From Agelas oroides (taxonomy: Eukaryota; Porifera; Demospongiae; Agelasida; Agelasidae), in assembly GCA_949130485.1 (NCBI GenBank), contig OX422205.1, forward strand, positions 1,297,280 to 1,361,279: DNA of 64,000 nt, given 5' to 3'. Below are positions 9,853 through 22,414 of this stretch, piece by piece. The notes under the pieces are model-generated. The model had not been told where the DNA came from and made no database searches. It worked only from the letters and a program-made list of their open reading frames with translations. Position numbers and translations under genes: made by a program. How positions within the stretch are numbered: position 1 is the stretch's first letter; each line of letters starts with the position of its first letter.

Positions 9853-12800
9853 ATGGAATCTGTACCAGCCATCCTCAAAAAGGTCACCCGTACCACGACG
9901 AGAAGGCGCACCAAATCGACAAGCCAGGTGAATACGCATTCTCTCACTGCTCTACAGTTTGTCGTGTATGTGTGCGCAATGCCCTGTTCTAGTTTGTTTT
10001 GCATTCTAACTTACAACTTATTCCTATGATGGCATTATGATTTATATCATTACCGCAGGAAACTTCCAGAAAGCGAAGAACTAAAGATGTTCAGAAGAAG
10101 CAAGCAGCTATTGTTACCACCGTAAGTTCGAACCTTTAAATTATGTTGGTTGCTAGAGTGTATTTTGTCGCCTTCGATACGTCGCAAGGGTTTCTTCCCG
10201 CGAAATCCCGCCATTCTTTCCCGCCATTGCACATCCGCGCGCCATGCATGCCAAATGACTTCATGTACAAATGAATCTTGTCGAGCATGTGATGGAATGT
10301 AAATGGTTTCGTGAAATAGCGCGCGAGCGGTCTTTTTTTCTGGCTGTGAACTAGTGTTCCATTTTTCAGAGACTCTTTCAAACAACTGTCTCTGGATTTC
10401 TGTTCCTCAGATGAAAGAAAACTGTGTGAAGATGCAAGAAATCTCCATAGGACTACAGAGATTACAGCCCATGGAATTAGCCTGCAAGGAGAACATCCAT
10501 GGAGCAGGAGGACCCAGAAGCAGAAAACCCACACCACTAGCTTTTGGAATCAGTGGAGAAGGGGGGAGTTGTACTTTTGGAGAGTTTCCTACTCAGCTGG
10601 CCAACCTTCACCCCCAAGTGCCTAGCAATCCCTTGCCCAGACTATCTTGGGCAAACTCAGGTGAACTGTGGCAGCGCATGAGGGCTAAGGACTCGACGAG
10701 GGCAGCACCCGAAGCTGAAGTACGCATGCGACACCCCAACATCCTACCCAACATGAGGACAATACTTCTCGATTGGATGATAGAGGTATGTAGAAATTGT
10801 ATCCAAAAAGTGGGTGGTATTGTGTTGGAGGGAGGTTTAATTGTGCACAAGTATGTTTGGGCAGCTGTCACAATAATGAACACTTGTTCACTCTTTGTAA
10901 TGTCATTGTCTAGAGCCCACACCACTTCAGCTAAGATCTGATCCCTCCTCTTAGGCAAAGTTTGAATAGACTTGACATAAGAGCCCATCTCTCTAGTTAC
11001 TGTGTTTGGCAGTCTCTTGTTGCTAGGCAATGAGTAAGAGTCACTACTTCACACAGGTATGTGAGGAGTACAAACTGCATAGGGAGACTTTCTACCTCTC
11101 TGTGGATATGTACGATCGTTTCATGGACACACATACAGGAGTACAGAAGGAACAGCTGCAGCTGATTGGTATCACCTGCTTGTTTATCGCTTCAAAGATT
11201 GAGGTGAGTTACGAAGGTCACTTGCTTTCAGTTTTGTTTGTTTGTTATGGTGCACAGCATGGTTTAACAATGCCAAAGCAACAAATGAGTGGTATTTTTC
11301 CCTTGTATTATGATGCACGTCTTTGACTTCATCATGTTGTGTTCAGATGTAACGTACATGACTGATAGTATAGATACAGGTTATCGCATGACTTCTACAA
11401 AACAGGAATCAAGCTTACCTATATACTATATACAATGCTTTCCCATTGAACCCTGTGCATTTGTGCAAGTTAGACGCACGAAAAACAGTCGTTAGTTGCT
11501 TAGGAGTGAGTGGTACGTACACTGTGACAGTCCAACCAATCGATCTGATATCTCGAATAGTAGTAACTGTCTCAGGATTTCAGATGGTGGCTGTGCGTTG
11601 ATAACTCTCCTGCGCCATGACAATGAGGGTTTTTCCTAGCTACATACACTGTGGTCACTACCTAAGTAATAGCATGGTGTCGTTATGTATACTAGCTCAC
11701 CACAAAAGCTCACCGGTACGTTACTGACCCATTGCAGGAGATTTATCCACCAAAGGTGACTGAGTTTGCCTACGTCACTGACGGTGCGTGTATTGTTGCC
11801 AGTATTCTGGACACGGAGCTAGTAATATGCAAGGTAAGAGGCATGTATGCACGAGGTGAGTAGGGTGTGGGGGGAGGGGAGAAGGGGCGGCGGGTCTGAA
11901 AAATGTGTGTAGGCTTGGTGGAATTACTGTGTGTGGGTTGAAGTACTAGTGAGTGTCATACTCACAAAGCAGTGGTAGAGGAGGCTAAGACGTAACCTTG
12001 TTTCCAGTCACCCCCCCCCCCCCTTCTTCTGCACATTTTATCGTGTGAGTATACGCAACTTAACCATTTGAGAGCGTACTAAGCCGGTCACACACTCACT
12101 TTCAAAGTGTGACTAAGACTGCTGCACTCTTCTTGTTAGACGTGGCTTTACTAGGTTATCTTTGCATTTGCAGTCGATTTCCCAATGTATACCAGATAAG
12201 TGTGTACCTCCTCCTGCTTTAAACCTTGAAGAATCACGTGCACCACGTTCCCTTCCTCTTCATTGTGGGGGGGGCTGGCTAGCCAAGCCTAAGAGACTTA
12301 GCAACTCCACCTTCTCTTTGTTCCATGTCTCAAAACTTCAGGTTCTTGGATGGAGGTTGAACCACCATTCTGTTACTGTCAATACCTGGGTGAACGTGTA
12401 CACACAGCTGAGTAGCCACCACCTCCGGCCGCCGGGAGTGAAAGCAAAGGAGTTTGAGTACCCGGCTTACTCCGGCATGGAGTTTATACGAGTCATGCAG
12501 GTGGGTGCGGGTTGAAACTGCGACACTATATGACATAGATTTGTGCATGCTTGCATGTGACTTGGAGACAAGATACAATCATCATAGCTGCATAAGTTAT
12601 GAATTCATATTAGTATTTTAGCCTTGTTTTAAAGTATTTCCTGGCGCTGACTTTTGTATGTATGCAAGAACGGAAGGGAAGACCTAGGAGTTCTCTACTC
12701 GTGAGAGACGGTTAATGTCTACATACGGTTACGAAAGATGGTTAATGTCTACCTACGTAGGTAGACAGAGGGGGGAAAGGGATTCGTAAAGTCTTGAGGC

Positions 12801-14771
12801 TGTCCAAGTTTTAGAGTCCAGAACATTTGTGGAAGCTGAAGACCTACACATACTGTTTGTTCAGGACCCCCCTCTCTCTAATTAAGTAGACAATGATGTC
12901 TTTCACATACTGACCTTTTACATACTGTAAGTTGTCACAACAGGACGGTGGCAAAGGTCTGGAAACAGTTTCTAAAGGAAGCCAATTGGGAGTGAATACA
13001 TAGGTAGCTAGCGGAGGGAAGTAAGATCATTCTAGTTGCCAAGCAACAGAACCCTAAATGTAGTCTGTTAGTCCAGTTCTTTCTCCTCCCTGATCCTTGA
13101 CAGCTGTTGGATTTGTGCATCCTGGATGTAGCCAGCAGACATTTTAGCTCCAGTGTTCTTGCAGCAACTGCACTATACCTCACTTCAGAGAGAAGCAGGT
13201 CACGTTTAGGAATGATCACAGGTAATTTGACACAAAAAGGCCTCAGATGGAGTACATGGATGGTGATTGTTTGTTGATCTGTTACTTAGCAATCAAAAGC
13301 CATACCCACGCCACCCCCATCCATTGTAAAGCAGTCCCCAGATAGACCAGCATGAACTCAAAGGGGCGAATTCTGCCCTGTTTAGGGATTGTAACTGATT
13401 CGTTGGATGCTACCTCTAAAAATCCACTGGCATACCTCCATTATCACCTCCACCCATTCCACTTCATGTTTTTCCAATTGGTTGCTAAGCAACAACAAAC
13501 AATAGTTATTACTTTGGTTGCTAAGCAACAGACCAACAAAGCTACTCATTGCTCAGCTATGAGTTTGGTGGCTTGTGTCACATGACCTTGTTTCCCATCT
13601 GTAGGGTTAGAACTCAGTGACATCCAGTTATGTGTCAATTGGATGCAGCCATGCGCCACAATACTCTGCCAAAGAGGAGTAGTCGTGCAAAAGACATTCA
13701 GTGGGGTACATATGTTATTCATAATTGTGTCTACTATCTAAGTGGAGGTGTGTTTTTTGTGAAAACAGATTGTATGGGGTATATATAGTGACTGGAGTTG
13801 TTGCTTTTACCCTGCAAGTTTGCAATGTTCCCTTGTAATGGTCCTTTGTTCACCATGAGTCAACACGGTGGGCAACAATAAGAATGATGTAGCCTTAGAG
13901 CTAGCCAGCCTCATTCCCAGGCTTTGCTACCATTCAATTTACAGTATGCAAAAAAAAAAAACAAAGGGGGGGGAGGCCTGTGAAATTTCACCATATGAAT
14001 CTACCTAGGCAGGGATAGAGAATATATTTTGTGGTAAATTTCTGCTTCTTGAATGTTTGGGACTGTAGCCTTGAACAGGCATTACAAGCAAAAACCAGAT
14101 CCTTCCAATACATCACACCAGGCCTCTTCTCCTCACTTTTGTATACTGTAAAGTGATAAAAAAAAAACTTGTTTATGCCTCGAAAAGAGGTTCTCTGTAG
14201 CCTTCATGTGTGTATATATCATGACTCATCTTTCACTTTCGGTATGTAGGTAATACCCCAGGATTCTCACAATATCCAGACACATGATGTCTCCATCTCA
14301 ATGCTGGTGAGTGTGCATACGTACGTCTTTCAGTTTCATTCAGGAGACGTAAGCAATGTGATCTCCCAAATATAAGTTTATGAAATGGCCAACAGTGTGA
14401 CTAAAATTTTTGGGGGTGGTTTCCCAGACCCCTTTACTCACCAGTGGGAGGGAGGTGGGGGCGGTGTTAGCAAGTGAAGGGAAGGGCTACGTTTTAAGAG
14501 GTCGTGCACTCATGAATATATCATACCAGCCTTTGATTTGGATTGCATGGTCAAACAAAGAGCTTGAATTTACATTTTATGACTGCAAATACGAAAGTAC
14601 ATTCACATGAGTTACGCTAACTTTTCTGCACAGGAGGATGCGGTAGAACTGAGGAAAAGCCAAGAGTCCCTCCCTACTCAGTTTACCCTCCTTCAGGACT
14701 GTTCAGTCCTCTTGACCCCTCCAAGACAAGACCGAAGGTGCCTAGCGCCCATCAATGTCACAACCTGCTAG
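9853..14771 (+). CDS. CCNE: Cyclin E
   Basis: Ten exons: 9853-9927, 10059-10121, 10411-10785, 11057-11203, 11738-11833, 12342-12500, 13104-13221, 13605-13705, 14250-14306, 14634-14771. Phases agree and give 442 residues. The N-terminus is basic (TRRRTKS, RKRRTK), suiting a nuclear protein. ELWQRMRAKD and MRTILLDWMIE (about 161-171) begin the cyclin box, with the MRAIL-type hydrophobic patch. Then follow YKLHRETFYLSVDMYDRF, LIGITCLFIASKIEEIYPP, FAYVTDGAC and LLDLCILDV. HNIQTH lies near residue 385 and the Fbw7 degron core LLTPP at about 423-427. The residues fit cyclin E rather than A or B types. It activates CDK2 at G1/S. The exon 8 donor (GTACAT) is weak but fixed by phase. Exon 3 begins with an in-frame ATG, so a shorter isoform is possible. 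Confidence 0.95.
10195..10225. promoter_or_regulatory. Cluster of E2F-like sites in cyclin E intron 2
   Basis: TTCCCGCGAAA (10195-10205), ATCCCGCC and TTTCCCGCC (10217-10225) lie within about 30 bp, upstream of exon 3, which starts with ATG. They fit the TTTSSCGC-type E2F consensus. An intronic enhancer or alternative promoter is inferred. Confidence 0.5.
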
Positions 14772-15778
14772 TTCACTCTCATTTTAGGGTAAAGAACAAT
14801 TCTATCACTATTCTCATGCTCATTTCATGCACATTAGTTTTTCAATTTTTGTTCTATCTATTTCACTGGGTGTCACACGTACAAGGCTAGAAGCGCTTGT
14901 GCATTATTATTATTTATGTATGCAGAGGCATGCAGTGTACAAGTTTACCACCATATTAAAATATTATTATTGACTGGATGACAAATTTGGTGAAACAATT
15001 CCTGTGCATTCAGTTATCCCATCTTCATATTGTGTGGAGAGTAGGCTCTTCCACATTATGCTGGGATTGTTTTGAGCATAATGTAACTTCTAGTACTTGC
15101 AGAATTATGCCAGCACAATAGGTAAAATTATGAGCCAATTCACTTGAGGTCACATAAGAGGTGACCTTAAAGTTAACTTAATTTTGTGTGGGGAGGTGTG
15201 GTTCACAGCAGTGCAACCATTAAACCTACTTCATAGTCTAGGACACCAGGCTTGAGCTGCCAGTGCTCTGCCACTGAGCTACATCAACTGGATGGCCACC
15301 AGCCCCTGCAAACCACTTTGCATGAGTTCTCCTGATGGAAAGAATTTTCCATCCTCGATTCCTAATGAAGTTTTGATGTCACACACTAAGTGCGTGGGTG
15401 CTGGGTATATGATTCATACCAACTTGGCAGTATACATTGGGGCTAGCACTGGTGGCTCAAACCATGCAGGTGTCTTGGTTTCATTTCTACCAGCCTTCTT
15501 ATTTTTACCTCACAGCATCCAGCATGAAGAAAGATGTCCTAGGTGCTTTAGGACATCTTCCTTATCATAAAGGTTTAGTCAACATCGCCAAGGTTGAACT
15601 TCATAGGATAGAGGCATGTATTGATAAAATGTTGATTACCATATACACAGAGAAAAGTGATGTATACATCATATTGCACAATCATGGGACATAGCCATGG
15701 ACTAACACTTGTTCTTTTGCCTCATACATACTCCATTCTTCCACTTTGCTTATTGAGTCAGTGGAAGTATTTGTACCA
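14772..15778. other. Convergent 3' spacer, cyclin E / URI1
   Basis: About 1 kb between the cyclin E stop and the URI1 stop. No gene was seen. ATTAAA near 14955 could serve cyclin E polyadenylation. A tRNA-like SINE fragment lies at 15236-15300 on the minus strand. Confidence 0.5.
15236..15300 (-). repeat. tRNA-like SINE fragment
   Basis: The minus strand reads GATGTAGCTCAGTGGCAGAG, which is a good A-box and D-arm, but the B-box part is degenerate. This fits the 5' part of a tRNA-derived SINE rather than a functional tRNA. Confidence 0.45.
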
Positions 15779-18700
15779 CTAGTCCTTTCGCCGAGACACC
15801 TTGAATCTTGATACTTTCCGAGGAGATTCCTGGCCATGAAGAACAGAGTGTCATGTCATTGTGTAACTAGCCTCATACCCAAGGTGTTAAAACAAATATA
15901 ATCAGGGTTTCATACAAGATTTTTTCCTGGGGGTGGGGGGTGGGGAATGTAGATACCCACTAGATTTGAATGAAATTCTGGACATATTTAAGGACAAGAA
16001 TCATCAGATTCAGCTATAATACATCAAGCCTGTAATTGTGCTTTGTTATTGTGTTGTATACCCTGTTGTAGCTGTTGAGGCATTTATGACAACCAATAAA
16101 AAATGGCCTGGGAACAAGGCTAGATGGCAACTAGCATAGTACAGAGAGAAAAAGTAATTAGATAAATGGATACTCAACTCACTTGAGCTGGTATGGAACC
16201 AGTTGGAGCACTCCTTTCAACAACTTGACCAGAAAATGGCTGAACAGATGGCCAGAGACAATTGTAAGAATTATAGTACTTAGCAACTAATTGAGTCTTT
16301 ATTATATAGAGCAGGTGATCTTGTAACCTCATACACTGAACTTGAGTCACCATCCTGCTTGTATAGGTCATATGTGGTATTGATTAAACACCCCAAAGGT
16401 AAGAATTTACTGTTCAATAACAGTGGTATTTTGTCCGCATTTATCGTGATCCTTGTACACAAACTTGGCTCCTTTCTGCTTTCCTTCAAAGGCGACGATG
16501 TTGCTCTATAGTCTATATACAAGATCTTAATAACACTTCATATTAGGAATGACTCACTAAGGTTGGCGATCTTTTAGGCTGCACCTGGGTAGTCTTTGGC
16601 TTTGGTTGCTGTTCTGTTGAACCACCACCATCATTCTTCTTACCTCTATCATGATAGCTAACTAGTTTGGGATCCCACCTGACAGACTTTGCAGATGGCT
16701 GTGATTTTGAGTCGACACTAATCTGTTTTACTTCTGTCTCCTTTGTTTGTGGCTTGCAAAAGTGCATGAAGATATCGCCAGGACTTGTGAACAGTGCTTT
16801 CTCCTGTGATTGCTCATCCTACAGAATGATTGAAAGAAAGTGTATAAATGTGTGTCTGTATATCAGTGCTGTAAGTTAACAGAACTAAAACTGAAACCCA
16901 ACGTTCAAACAAAATTAGTTAGCTAAACTATAACCAACTACTAGGAAACTACATCTTGACTCCATAACCAAATTTAATCGGGAACAGAAGATCTAGTATT
17001 GGCTCTGGTTTTAGTTTTAGTGAAGGTCAAAGTTTAGTGGTTGTGCTTCTATGTACATGTGTCCTAGCATGTTCTGACGTGTTTCCTGGCTGCTAGATGG
17101 AATCTGAAGAGACCACAGATGCTGCCTCCATTCCTCCATCTCAATGGTGACAACCACTCCAGTAGTAAACTTTGTATTGTGCTGTGTTAACTTAATTGTG
17201 TACAATAACTATAACCACAACTATAATTACAAAAAATAAAAAAATAAACTATCTGGTGTTCTTATTCTAACCAAAGTATACTAAAAGTATATTTTCTAGA
17301 ATCTAAAAACTAACTAAGGTCTGTATCTTAACAAGATGTGAGTACTAGACTGCTTGCCCTTACCTCTTGGCTTGCAGGCTCTTCAGCTAGTACTGGTGGT
17401 TGAGGTAAGACATGGGTCACTGTGATTGTCAGCGGACTACCATCTCTTCCGTCCTCATCCTTCCTAGTTTGCCCATCACTACTTCTGTCAGTATTGAGTG
17501 CCACATCTTCAGTAGGAAATGGTTGATTACTGACCTCAAGTTCTACTTTGCTAGTCTGTCCCAGTGCTCCATTCTGAACATCCTGTAGCCCTGTTTTCTT
17601 CTTCACACCAAGCTTGTTTGTATCTTTGCTTCCTTCTTCATATTTTGTATTTTTGTTTCGTTCTTGGTACTTTGTACCTCTGTTTTCATCTACAGTATCT
17701 TCTTTCAGAGAGTCAGCAATCTGCTTTTCTCTCTGGAGAGACTCCTCTTCCTTCTCCTCCCTCTCAAGCTCGTCAAGCCTGACCCATATTTCTTCATCAG
17801 ACCTCACTTTCAAGGTACTTTCAGCTTGTCTCTCTTTTTTAGGTGCCACAGGAGGCCAAACAACTTTCCGTGGAGGGGGTGCTTTGCTCTCCTTTGGTGC
17901 AGTATACCTCTTTGCTATATTTATAAAACAGTTAACTATCATGCTCAAACACAGCAGAAGTACTCTGGCTATAGTCTCGTGCCTGGACCCTCTCGCTCAT
18001 GCACAAAAAAAGAGGATCTGGTGTTCTCAGTGACTTTTCTTGTCACATGGGGCGGGGTTGCTCTCCAATTTGGAATTACAGATGCAGAACGCATAATTAC
18101 ATGTGCATGATGTATTGAAGTAATTGTATTTTGAGCCGAATTGGAGGTTGAATAAACTTGCATTGCAGTTTGTTCTTAGCTGTCCCAAAAGATTTCATGG
18201 CCTTTTCAAGGTTTTGTAAACCATACTGGGCAGCAGTCTAAGCCATCAGAAAGCTCAAGACCCAGATTTCAAAAGCATTTCTTTATGCAGTAAGCCTTAC
18301 TGCATGTGACAAGAAATGTTGCTCAGATCACCAAATCCTCTTTCTGCTTTTCGGGAGAGAGTTTGGGGACAAGACTACTCTGTCTACTTTGTCTTGTCTG
18401 TGCTGGACAAATTCTGTTTATATAGAGTTGTGACAACATGCTGAACTCATTCCCATACCTTCCTTCTTCTCTGGCTTGTACTCCTCCCTTATTTCAACAG
18501 TATCTTCATGCTCCTGGAGTAAAGATTAGCACTGCTCACAACCTACAGCTTAACAACCTACAGTGTTAAACTTAACAACAGCGGCTCACAATCTACAGTG
18601 TTAACTTAACAACAGCGGCTCACAATCTACAGTGTTAACTTAACAACAGCGGCTCACAATCTACAGTGTTAACTTAACAACAGCGGCTCACAATCTACAG

Positions 18701-21700
18701 TGTTAAACTTAACAACAGCAGCTAACAACCTGCAGTGTTAAACTTAACAACAGCACAGCTGGGTGTGTGCAAATCATTGGCAGACGATACACATACCTCC
18801 AGAGTGGATTTGAAGTCTGCTGCAAAAGCATATCTGGCCTCCCAGTCAGAAAATTGTTTCTTCTCATCCTCAAGAAGTTTGGTCACATCTGAAACAAGCA
18901 GACAAGTAATTTGAAACAAACCATTCATACAGGGCTCAGTGCTGAGGCCATCTTCATGTTTGATATGGTTGATAAAGATTGTACATACACTGTTTCCTTC
19001 TCTCTGCAATCTCAATGGCCTGCTTGGCTGACCTCTCCGCAAACCAGTTGTCTCCCAGGAGAACTAGAATTTCATTGGTGTGATACAGCTGCCCTGGCAT
19101 GAAGGCAAAGCGACCAAACGGCACCTGTACAACCAGACCCCATGTAAAGGTCAAGTGACCACACACTCTCAATATAGCAATCTCCCAATAAAGTAATAGA
19201 GCCAATGAAAACCTGTCCACAAAGTGAAAGAGTCACGTCATTATTGTTGGCAATGAAAACCTGTGCACAAAGGGATAAAACTAGGCCCGAGTGTGGACTG
19301 GGAATACGAAGTAATACTTGTTCGTACAGTAGAAGCCAATTATCCAACATGTTGGGATCAGAGGGTGTTTGGATAACAGTGAAACATACTAGTTACACCC
19401 CAAGATGCAACTTAAAAGACCCACGTAAATAAGTTAATACACAGGCCAGAGGAAGCGTTGGACATCCAATCTGAGTTGATATTCGTTAATGGCATGGTGC
19501 ACTTACCCCATGAATGAAACTTGGTACACCAACAACTCTCCCTTCACCAGCTACACCACCGTCACCCTTCACCAGCTACACCACCGTCACCCCTCACAGT
19601 GACTTCTGAAGCGATTTTTTCGCGTACGTGACGTCACACGTTCAATATAAATATCATTATTTCTAGGGCTCAGATACGTGAAGATTTGGACAACTGAAGT
19701 TCGGAAAGTGAAAGAAGCCTTATCTGCTTAGCCTCGTTCCCAGGCCCCACCCAGCTTTCCGTCGCTTGCAGTACGGAAAGCGGAAGAGCCTGGGAACGAG
19801 GCTATTATCTGCTAGTATGACCAATCTGTGCTGCTCTCAAGACAGTGGGTATGGTCCTAGCCTCGTTCCCAGGCACAGGGAACGAGGCTAGTATGGTCCA
19901 ACTTGGATAATGAGCATTAGCAGTGTTGCATAGTCATAGCGAGTATGTACACAGGAGATTGCCAAAGATGTAGCCATCAGCCGACTCGCTATAGCCTCAA
20001 GTAACCCTAGCCTTGTTCCTAGCAGCAGGAAATACTGAGCCGTAGGTACCTGTACGTTATGAAGAAGAAGGTTATCATTTACATATCAGTTTGAGTTTGG
20101 AAAAAACGTTTGCCAGCATTTCGACTGAATGCTCCAGTCGTCATCAGGGCGAAAGTGAAGAAGTATGAACAAATATTACTATTTACATAGCCATGCACTA
20201 TTGAGGATGGTCATTGGAGGTCAAAGGTCGGTGAGGATTACTCCTCCCTCCCTGCCTCCTTACCATGGCGGTCTAGCAACCAGGGACTTTCAGTCCTCCA
20301 TCTCTTGATGAACCAGTGCAAGACTTGGACACAGAGGATGCAGATGGCGGCTGTTGATCAATGAATTCATTGTTGGCTGAGCTGGAACTCACGTTGTAGT
20401 CTAGGAAACAACTAAGGTCACACAAAGTTATTTTCCTGTTTCTGGTTCTTAAAAAAAATGACCAGGCAACGAGGCTTTTTTTTCTTTCTTGAGACCAAAG
20501 TGGAAATAAAATGGTGTACAAACAGCAAAATGCATCACGGAGGGTGAGGTCTGGGTACAAGACTTCAAAATGCAGACACTTGTGTATCTAAGCAGTCAAA
20601 ATATAGAAGCTTGGATGGTGAAGCCACTGAGTGCAGGTTGTGTAAAGACTGAGGTTGTATGCTGAATACTGATTACATGTAATTGCCTAAGTCGGGTAAC
20701 TCGGTGAAAATTGACCCGCACATAGATCAGAAACAGGAAATTAACTTTGTGTGGCCTAATGACTAACAAGAGCACATGTAGTCATGTGTGATAACTTTGT
20801 AACTTGTTCTGTTTTGCTCTGGATTCTAAGAGTATTATGCTCCGAATTGGTCACAGCTACTAATTAATGCTCAAAATTATGCCAGCATAATGTATGTACA
20901 CCTCCCTACTACACAAGGATCTTCAAAGTGTTATACACTAGTTAGTGCTCGGATTACTTGTAGAGGCCTGTGTGGCTAGGTACAGACATGCGGATTCTAG
21001 AGGACTACACTAGCCGATACACTTTCAGGTGATCGGTACTTTCTTTGAAAGTGTATCGGCTAGTGTAGTCCTCTAGAATCCGCACTAGTGTGTCTCAGTG
21101 GCAAGCTTAAGGGTGGTCGGAACTAATTGGGGGTGTGCGCACAGCTGGTTGCTAGGGGGTTGTATCTCGGCAATAAAAAACCTTATAAACGCATAGCCTT
21201 CTGCAACTTAGCCTCCGTATGGACTACTAAACACACGTACAAGTTTATGAATCTACCTTGTCCACAAGGTGAACAGTGGAGCGGCTAAATTCAGACCTAT
21301 TTGTTGATAAAACTTTTGAACAGAGTAACTTACTGACTTGGAACATTGTCTACAGAGCTGTTATTACGAGAGGAATTCAATAACAGAACACTTTTATATC
21401 ATAAGGCAAACCAAAGCACGCGCTTAGCAGTTTTCACAGACTTGCAGTGTATAATGCCTGGCTGTGTATTTCAGAAAAAACGTTCTGTTACAGTCAAGTC
21501 CACTCCCCCATGATGTCGCAAAACAAACTAAAGTCCAATGCTGGTGAACACAGGCCGAGTTTTACAGAGTTACGTAAACCGCACCTAGCTGCTCTTTGAG
21601 AAAGAACTGCCCCTGGCTCTTGTGTACAGTAATCCAGCCTCCTTGGTGCAATGTAAACGCAGACGCACCTGAGGCTTCCAGTAAGTGCCATGGGATCATT

Positions 21701-22356
21701 AAAATAATTGCCCGGGTTGTTTTATGACAACAGCTTTTTGCATACTTTTGGATCTGCACTGTTGTTAGTTCTGACCACCCTTAATACTAGCTGGACAACA
21801 GCCAAGAGTCCAACTGCAGTCAGACATAGCAGCTGGCAGAAGCATGCATGTGTGACAAATTCCGCTGAGCACTACTAAAACGTAATTAAGTGCAGTCGGT
21901 AAACTCAATTAACGACAACAAGCAACAAACATATTTCGCCAGTGAACTAAAGACTGCTACAACTATCATTGATTTTACTTATGAATTAGGGCTCGCCTTT
22001 GGTAAAAGAAGTGGACCAATTGCTCTCAGAATACAAAATGCCCAGCATACAAAATTTAAAGCAGATACTGCCACAAATGCTGGAAATGCACAAATTAGAG
22101 CCATTTCAGTTATTTCCAGACCCCTTTTGGATTTCCGAAAGGGGTCTGGGCACGAGACTATATTGCTCATGAACAATCATCAATCCTTGAGTGCCTAGAC
22201 TAGTCCCATTGTGTGTTGTTGTATTGGACTGAAGAAGGTCTTTTAGGACTGAAACGTTATAAGTCAATGAAGTTTGATGCACTCAAAGATTGATGGCTAT
22301 TCGTGAGCAAATACTCAATTGTTGATTTACCTATTTGAGTGATTTTCCTTGATGAT

Positions 22357-22414
<58 letters not shown>

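Noticed and set aside
16174-16522. Two overlapping minus-strand frames downstream of the URI1 87-codon exon
   Set aside because: Only the part at 16183-16239 is coding; it is a URI1 exon (PFSGQVVE) with clear splice sites. The rest is intron.
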